From: Branchiostoma floridae
Lineage: Eukaryota; Chordata; Leptocardii; Amphioxiformes; Branchiostomatidae
NCBI RefSeq assembly: GCF_000003815.2
Contig: NC_049986.1
Span: 11,113,827-11,177,826 of the forward strand
Direction: 5' to 3'
Length of the DNA stretch: 64,000 nucleotides
The notes beneath the pieces are model-generated. The model saw only the letters and a list, made by a program, of their open reading frames with translations, did no database searches and was not told the origin of the DNA. The position numbers and the translations under genes are program-made. Shown here piece by piece: positions 58,901 to 64,000 of the stretch; within the stretch, counting starts at the first letter, position 1; every line of letters starts with the position of its first letter.

Positions 58901-59156
58901 GGTGGTATCGTTTCTTATCGGCAACTGGTGGATGCCATTGGCTATAAAACACTTTCTCGTGCTCTGGGCGTTCGCGATCGCCATGTCAAGGGTCATGTTA
59001 GGAAGACACCATGTCAGCGACGTTGTCTCAGGGGTTGTGATTGGCCTGGTGCAGTACCGGATCGTCAGTTTCTTCTGGTTCTCGCCGTGGTTTTGTCAGA
59101 CGCTGGTGTGGCCTTTTCTTGGGACATTAAAGAGTCCAATTGCTGTGGGACTTTAA
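49927..59156 (+). CDS. PAP2-family lipid phosphatase, PLPP6/PLPP7 type
   Basis: Exons 49927-50298, 51453-51545, 52992-53154 and 58756-59156 join in frame (phases 0, 0, 1) and encode 342 residues. Residues 1-~125 are a hydrophilic cytosolic-looking region rich in Arg, Ser, Gly and Glu. The membrane core follows. PAP2 motif 1 is K222-AMVRRK-R229-P230, motif 2 is P249-S-G-H252, and motif 3 is S287-R288-VMLGR-H294-HVS-D298, all intact. At least five hydrophobic segments surround them (ILMFLEF..LPWIAGTLFML, LILDLFIVG, VVSFLIG, FLVLWAFAIAM, VVSGVVIGLVQY). PLPP6 removes phosphate from isoprenoid and presqualene diphosphates at the ER. PLPP7 (NET39) is a related nuclear-envelope protein regarded as catalytically dead. 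This protein should be active. Its position beside FAM78 points to PLPP7, or to the common ancestor of both. The exon 2 acceptor could also be nine bases later (51462) in the same frame. The ATG at 49927 is the first in frame, and ATGs at codons 5 and 7 are alternatives. Confidence 0.94.
52250..52318 (-). mobile_element. tRNA-like SINE fragment
   Basis: Read on the minus strand, it contains TGGCTCAGTAGG, a perfect RNA polymerase III A-box form, and 36 bp later GAGTTTGATCCC, a B-box variant. The spacing fits a tRNA-derived SINE head. Stem pairing looks too poor for a functional tRNA. It lies in intron 2 of the PLPP gene. Confidence 0.55.
54379..55072. mobile_element. TTAA-flanked MITE (~694 bp)
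   Basis: Perfect terminal inverted repeats AGGCATACTACG / CGTAGTATGCCT are flanked on both sides by TTAA (54375-54378 and 55073-55076). TTAA targets are used by piggyBac and Kolobok transposases. No transposase frame is present. It lies in intron 3 of the PLPP gene. Confidence 0.85.
55122..55329 (-). mobile_element. TTCGCGG-rich MITE, copy 1
   Basis: Ends CTGTAAATGCA / TGCATTTACAG are flanked by TA on both sides. The interior alternates GTTCGCGGTTTTCGCGGTGG with its inverse (CGCGAACTTAA). It is inverted relative to the copies at 60690 and 61000. TA duplications suggest a Tc1/mariner-type mobiliser. Confidence 0.82.
55755..55812. repeat. (GGACCT)n hexamer repeat
   Basis: About eight GGACCT/GAACCT units following GGTCTGGTTCT. 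In frame it would encode Gly-Pro, but no gene context supports translation. Confidence 0.9.
55815..57788. other. PLPP intron 3 sequence, nothing recognised
   Basis: AT-rich intron with only random frames. A phrase near 56750-56830 (AAAAGTATGA, AACAAATTTGTTCTATGAAA) is locally duplicated at ~56650-56680. Confidence 0.4.
57789..58129. mobile_element. hAT-like non-autonomous element
   Basis: Left end CAGGGCTCGAAATAC and right end GGTATTTCGAGCCCCG are inverted repeats of the CAGGGCTCGAAAT type, which I associate with hAT elements of deuterostomes. The interior has repeated TACCTGCAC and GTGCAGGT in opposite directions. A clean 8 bp target duplication could not be seen, so the copy is old. Confidence 0.6.
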
Positions 59157-59840
59157 CTGACACCTTGTGGAAAACTATGAAGAATGAAGACACTCCTCCA
59201 GATTCTTTGTTTGGTACAGTCTTACCTAAAGTACAATAGAAGGATCCGAGTTTGAGGGAATGGTTGGGACAGAAACACAGTTATTGACGGAATGGAATTG
59301 TGAGCACTGTTTACAGATAATTGGTTACAACACCTTTCTTTACTCTGATGGTATGAATAGCTCACAATAGTTAGGATGGCGAGAGTACTGAGGACAAATT
59401 TGATGTAAGGAGAGATGAGCACAATCATATGACAAAGAGGTTTATGAGTGGAACAAACTTGCTTATGAAGGAATTGAAGATTACCAAAGACATACATCAA
59501 ATGACAAGTTGCCAGTGTTATTATATGTACTTGCAATCTTTTGTTAAAAAGAAAAGAACCTGTCCATCCTATATGAAGGTTTCACATTTTTCTTTTCCAA
59601 TTCAGTATGGGCATAAATTCTCAGATCACACATTGCCAAAGCCTGACATGTTGAAAAATATAACGTAACTCTATGCATATGCTGAAACCGTTGTGAGGAA
59701 TAAGATGATATTTATCAAATTTGGTCAGTCTGTTGTTGCAATACCATTATCTTCCAATAGGTGGCCAACCTAACATGTTCAGAAAGGCGTTTTTGATTAC
59801 ATGTGACAACAAGTTCATGTAAGTTGTGGACACTTTTTAA

Positions 59841-59846
59841 AATAAA
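59841..59846 (+). terminator. Candidate polyadenylation signal of the PLPP gene
   Basis: AATAAA ~690 bp after the stop codon. The intervening 3' UTR is AT-rich and has no other convincing hexamer. Confidence 0.45.
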
Positions 59847-60497
59847 AGGCTGACAGATAAAGTACTATGTACAATGTATGATATATAGACATGTGAAATG
59901 TTTCAATGCATCATTTTGGATGCTGTGTATCATTTGCCAGAATTCCTATGAAAAAAATATAAAGTAAAGGCTGTAGTACCGTCTGTCGCAGTGTAGTTTT
60001 CCTGGTGAAAGACAAAGGTTTTCCCTTGGCAGCATTTTTGAAGAATTCTTTTCTTTTAGAAAGAGATTTCAAATATACTTTTCATACAGATGTACCCTAT
60101 TTATCATCATACAGAAAGATGACACACTTGTGGAATTGCACTTCATCTTTTCACTTTTATTCTACATGAGTGTACAAAAATTCTGAAATAACAGTCTTAT
60201 TATATGCATTGGTGTAACATCTGTGCATGAAATGCTGCTTAAAATGTATTTTCATCCTCGATCTCTTTCAATCAATACAACATGTAAATCAGTTTACACC
60301 CTATATAAAGATTGGTTTGAAACAGTTTTTGTTCACAACATGAGTGGTACGAGCATACGGAACGTTAGCTGACTTTTCAGTGTTGGTTGGTCTAAGGTTT
60401 GTTTCTGTGTATTGCATACCTGGTAAAATGCCTCATGGCTCATTGGAAAACACACCAGGTTTGTACTGAACAGTACAAGCTGCATGTCTGGACAGAT

Positions 60498-60985
60498 CTA
60501 TTTCACCCACTCACACCGGGAAGGACCCCACCTTATTGAAAAGTGTGGTGTATGATTTTACATGCTTGAGGTGTGGCCGCATGGCTTTCCTCAAACATCG
60601 GCCCTCCATTTAACGTCCTGTCCGAACGACATCTCTAACTGTAGCTAGGTATACTGTTCTCATTTTTACCTGAGTGAAGTAAGCAAGTACTATAAATGCA
60701 TTTAAGTTCGCGGGGATTTAATTTCGCGGTAGCGGGAAAATGGACTTTTCGGGGTGGTTTTAATTTCGCGGTAGGACCATGTACTGTAATCTCTTACTGT
60801 TATGGAAAAATGTTCGCGGTGGTTTTAAATTCGCGGTGAAGCGGCCGCCGCGAAAACCGCGAACATTAATCCACCGCGAAAATTTCTGCATTTACAGTAC
60901 CTTTCCCAGGGGCACAATGTTTGGGCATATCAGGATTGGAACCCCAGCCCTCTGGATTAGTCAAACATTCTACTATCTCCTACCA
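60498..60985 (-). mobile_element. Probable tRNA-derived SINE split by a MITE
   Basis: It is collinear with 35405-35715 once the MITE at 60690-60897 is removed. The right end on the minus strand carries GGGGTTCCAATCC, close to a B box, preceded by AGTAGAATGTTTGACTAATC, as in tRNA-like heads. Confidence 0.55.
60690..60897 (+). mobile_element. TTCGCGG-rich MITE, copy 2 (nested)
   Basis: TA-flanked, ends CTATAAATGCA / TGCATTTACAG, interior with TTCGCGG and GGTTTTAAATTCGCGG repeats. It interrupts the SINE-like repeat at 60498-60985, so it inserted later. Confidence 0.85.
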
Positions 60986-60999
60986 TCCCTACTGTACTA

Positions 61000-61207
61000 C
61001 TGTAAATGCATTTAAGTTCGCGGGGATTTAATTTCGCGGTAGTGAGAAAAAGGACTTTTCGCGGTGGATTTAAGTTCGCGGTTACACCATAGACTGCAGT
61101 CTAATAGCACAATAGAAAAATGTTTGCGGTGGTTTTAATTTTGCGGTAAAGTGATCACCGCGAAAACCGCGAACATTAATCCACTGCAAACATTTCTGCA
61201 TTTACAG
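61000..61207 (+). mobile_element. TTCGCGG-rich MITE, copy 3
   Basis: TA-flanked, perfect ends CTGTAAATGCA / TGCATTTACAG, same interior layout as 60690-60897 and the same orientation, only ~100 bp away. Confidence 0.87.
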
Positions 61208-61963
61208 TATGTGGCACCCCAGGTTGGTTGGTTGTACCGGTTGTATCAAGGACTTTTGAAATGGTGGGAAATTAGTCTGCCTGCCCCCACCTCTGCTATC
61301 TAGGTCACTGACCTGGTTTTGAGATCATCGCTGTTACAACACTTGAGTACCAGTTCAGTACCAAGGACAAGGAAAGCAATGCCTGCTGGCTTTTGTCTTT
61401 CCGTCTCCAAAGTCTTGCGGAAGTCAGAAAATACAGAGAAGCCCACAAAAGCACTATTTTGACCTGCTGCAATTTCTAAAAGCTACAGACATATTAGAGC
61501 TCCCAAGTCTCTTGCAGAGAGGACAGAAGCATCTCAGGAGCTCTAATACGGCTGGATACCAGGCTAAGAAAATACATGTAGGTTTTAGAAATTGCAGCAA
61601 AATAGTGCTTGAAAATTTCTTACTCCTTTTGGGCTTCTCTGTAACAAACAATGGTTTGATCATGAATCTGAATATGGATTTTAATTGACCAGATTTTGTA
61701 GCTACTAGGGGTGAGTAATGGTACAAAATCTTTGCTGGACCAGTCCAAAAGAGACAAACAAGAAAAAAAAAACATTGGCACCTGGCCAAGAGTGGAGCAT
61801 GAAATGACACCATTGTGTTATAAAATGTATTTTTCAAAACTCTATATATTCCATGTAGTTATGAGATTTTTTTGTAGATGTAAACAACATGTGGGACCCA
61901 GGTGTGGGGGGTTGGGGATTTGTAGATTAGTCTACAGCCCCGTGCTTGGAATGTTTCCTGTTA
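61208..61963. other. Intergenic sequence, no gene seen
   Basis: The frame at 61454-61837 on the minus strand has no domain. An inverted phrase (CACTATTTTGACCTGCTGCAA at ~61450 and GCAGCAAAATAGTG at ~61590) marks a ~150 bp palindrome-like arrangement. Confidence 0.4.
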
Positions 61964-62376
61964 GGCCACACTGACTTAATTTTGTGGATGACATCCGCCC
62001 CCTCATTGATTTTTGTCTGTTCTCAACAACAACAACAAAAGTTTGGCCACATATCACCCCATATCAAACAGAATTTCATGCTCACCAGAGGACCTGGTTT
62101 TGAGATACAGGGTGGGGGCATAGGCCATAGCGCCCATGTTCCCTCTTTAGACAAAAATGGCAATGCAAACATGATTGAACTGGCAACAAGTGCCTCTTAC
62201 AGTCTTACTGGAGGTGAACATGAGACAAACCAAGCCTGGGAAAGAATGATCTGAATGTGCAGTCCTATGGTTTGGTAGCACTTTTTAGTTTTGCTGGATT
62301 TTTCTTGTTTTCGCCTGCACGCATTAGTATTCTGGTCTCCAAACGATGTCATCCATAAAATTAAGTCGGTGTGGCC
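61964..62376. mobile_element. Harbinger-like MITE
   Basis: The best-preserved copy. Inverted ends GGCCACACTGACTTAATTTT and AAAATTAAGTCGGTGTGGCC are flanked by TTA duplications (61961-61963, 62377-62379). The interior matches 32260-32679 (GAGGTGAACATGAGACAAAC, CAAGCCTGGGAAAGAATG). Confidence 0.87.
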
Positions 62377-62719
62377 TTACAGGAAATACAGCCCAGGATC
62401 ATTATTCCAACTGCATACATGTATACATTGTATATGCAAAGGCCCAGGAACAGGCTCAGAATGCGCACCCCACATCAGAGAGTGTCGCATTTCTGAGCAA
62501 TCCAGGCAAAGTCTTTTCATACTATAAACTCTGGCTACTTAAGTCAGTCAAACTCCCACACATACATTTTATGATAGCCTTAAATGCTTAAAAAAAAACG
62601 AGCTGCTCTGCCGTGCACCAAGTACCAGTCATACCTCGGATTCCACGTACGCGGCGGCACGCGGCTACTCTCAGAGACTGTTTGGATGAATCACACCGTA
62701 CAACAAGGAAAGCGGGAGA

Positions 62720-63936
62720 ATGTCCAAGAATCCGAGATGTGCCACGGATCCACTTCCAAAGTTACCCGATGAGGGTCAAGACTCCATATGCCCTTCAACA
62801 GGTATGATTTTCATAGATAGCGTCCGAAAAGTGAGGTGAATTTTATATCTGATGTGCTTTAAACAACATACATGTAGGTAACACCAAAGGTTGCTTACTG
62901 TAGTAAAATTATTGAAGCCAGTTAAACATAATGGGGGAAAAACTTGATGTGTATAAAAAAACAGCGAGTTTAAACTGCAAAAGCGTGCTGCAGAAATAAC
63001 TTGATGGCAATCAGCAAAACAAGGAGCAAAGAAAACAATTGTAGCCTGTAAGAAATGAACGCCGGTACCCTGAATGTATGATAAGAGATTTATGCATGAT
63101 TATTCCTATGATGATATTTTATTTCCTTTATCACAGTTACACAGCTGGGAGTAAACAGTTATGAAGATGTTGATAGAAATGTACCAAGAACACATCTGGG
63201 AAGACCTTGGCCAACAAAAGAAGGTAACATGCATTGGCATAATACCACCAGGTTTGCTGCAATCTCTCAATGTTACAATAATGTATTTGTCAATCAACTG
63301 CTCAATGAGTAATTTCACTCAGTATAAGAGTATTGCTTTCCTTTTATTCATAAAAGTCACAAATAGGCATTTGAGTTCAACCTGCACCATGTGTAGTCTG
63401 CACTAGTTTGATATAACATTAGCATTTTAAGTACGATCTACATAGCCAGCAGTATAACTGACCTTTAGCATAACACACCAACAACTGGCGCATGGCTGGA
63501 TTCAAGGCAATGAATTTGTTACAGATGGTTCTGAATTTGTTCAAATTTGTATATTGGGTACTGAGAATTTGGTTGCAGTGCACTAACTGATTCTCCACAA
63601 ACACAAAGGACATTTAGGATCAACCTGGAACTTAGAACTAACACTGATTACCACAAAAACATGTCAACCAATCAATCAATCAAACAATCAATCAATCACT
63701 TGCATCATAACAGTCTGACGCATAGCCTCTATCGTTACAGATGCCATATGAATACATGTAATGCTGATTTCACTTAAATTTTCTTTTAGCTTCCAAGTCA
63801 GGGAGGGTCAATGCTGAATTTCAGGGAGGGATTGAAGGCAGAAGGGACAGAGGGAAGGAAACAACGGACACCAGATCTCCCATGGACCCTCTGCCCATAC
63901 CTCCTGATGATCCCTGCACTGCTCGTCTGTTTTTAG
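62720..63936 (+). CDS. Unrecognised gene, 5' part (runs off window)
   Basis: Three exons join in frame with good GT-AG sites: 62720-62801, 63137-63223 and 63790-63936 (all phase 1), giving 105 codons plus one base. An in-frame stop at 62687-62689 just upstream supports the ATG at 62720, although an undetected 5' exon is possible. The protein begins MSKNPRCATDPLPKLPDE, continues LGVNSYEDVDRN and RTHLGRPWPTKE, and has a Lys/Arg/Glu-rich stretch followed by MDPLPIPPDDPCTARLFL. It is hydrophilic and proline-containing, with no signal peptide or membrane segment, and looks disordered. I do not recognise the family. It lies downstream of PLPP on the same strand, where human has PRRC2B beside PLPP7, but it does not read like the PRRC2 N-terminus. 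Confidence 0.65.
63663..63697. repeat. (AATC)n microsatellite
   Basis: Short CAATCAAT run in intron 2 of the last gene. Confidence 0.9.
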
Positions 63937-64000
63937 GTAAGAAAACCAGAAAATGTATGCAGCACTTAACTGTTAAAACGACTATTTGAAGATTCAACAA

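Overview
The window is animal nuclear DNA and most probably comes from a lancelet (amphioxus, Branchiostoma). Genes are split by GT-AG introns into short phase-consistent exons. Non-coding DNA is AT-rich and crowded with short inverted-repeat transposons, microsatellites and old retrotransposon fragments. The recognisable proteins have chordate or deuterostome character. The species is inferred from content, not proved. Two runs of N (23985-24220 and 48920-49767) are assembly gaps.

Layout. 1-1.1 kb: a ~180 bp tandem repeat ending in hairpins. 1.3-4.0 kb (+): a three-exon gene for an apparent single-pass membrane protein with a repeated coiled-coil stalk and a C-terminal IL-17-type cystine-knot domain. 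4-15.8 kb: almost wholly repeats, with no convincing gene. 15.8-17.7 kb (+): a complete four-exon gene for a 240-residue single-HKD phospholipase-D-like protein. 19.4-25.1 kb (+): a complete twelve-exon gene for a secreted 419-residue polyhydroxyalkanoate (PHB) depolymerase-like hydrolase with an intact Ser-Asp-His set. 28.2-48.5 kb (-): FAM78, two coding exons separated by a ~19.4 kb intron that holds several transposons and a minisatellite. 49.9-59.2 kb (+): a four-exon PAP2-family lipid phosphatase of the PLPP6/PLPP7 type with all catalytic motifs intact. 62.7 kb to the end (+): the first three coding exons of an unrecognised gene that runs off the window.

The FAM78 and PLPP genes are arranged head to head around a short, partly unsequenced promoter interval. 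From memory, human FAM78A and PLPP7 are neighbours in the same divergent arrangement on 9q34, so this looks like microsynteny kept since the chordate ancestor. The PHB depolymerase-like gene has bacterial or fungal relatives but is fully intron-split, as expected of an old acquisition. The IL-17 gene is the most unusual item: IL-17 cytokines are normally small secreted proteins, whereas this model is membrane-anchored with a long coiled-coil stalk carrying dibasic, furin-like sites at each repeat junction.

Mobile DNA falls into several families recognisable by internal comparison: Harbinger-like MITEs (GGCC ends, TWA target duplications), a TTAA-flanked MITE, TA-flanked MITEs rich in TTCGCGG, a hAT-like element, two further inverted-repeat families, tRNA-derived SINEs and a truncated LINE. 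Gene models were assembled by eye from reading frame, splice sites and intron phase. No search or transcript evidence was available.
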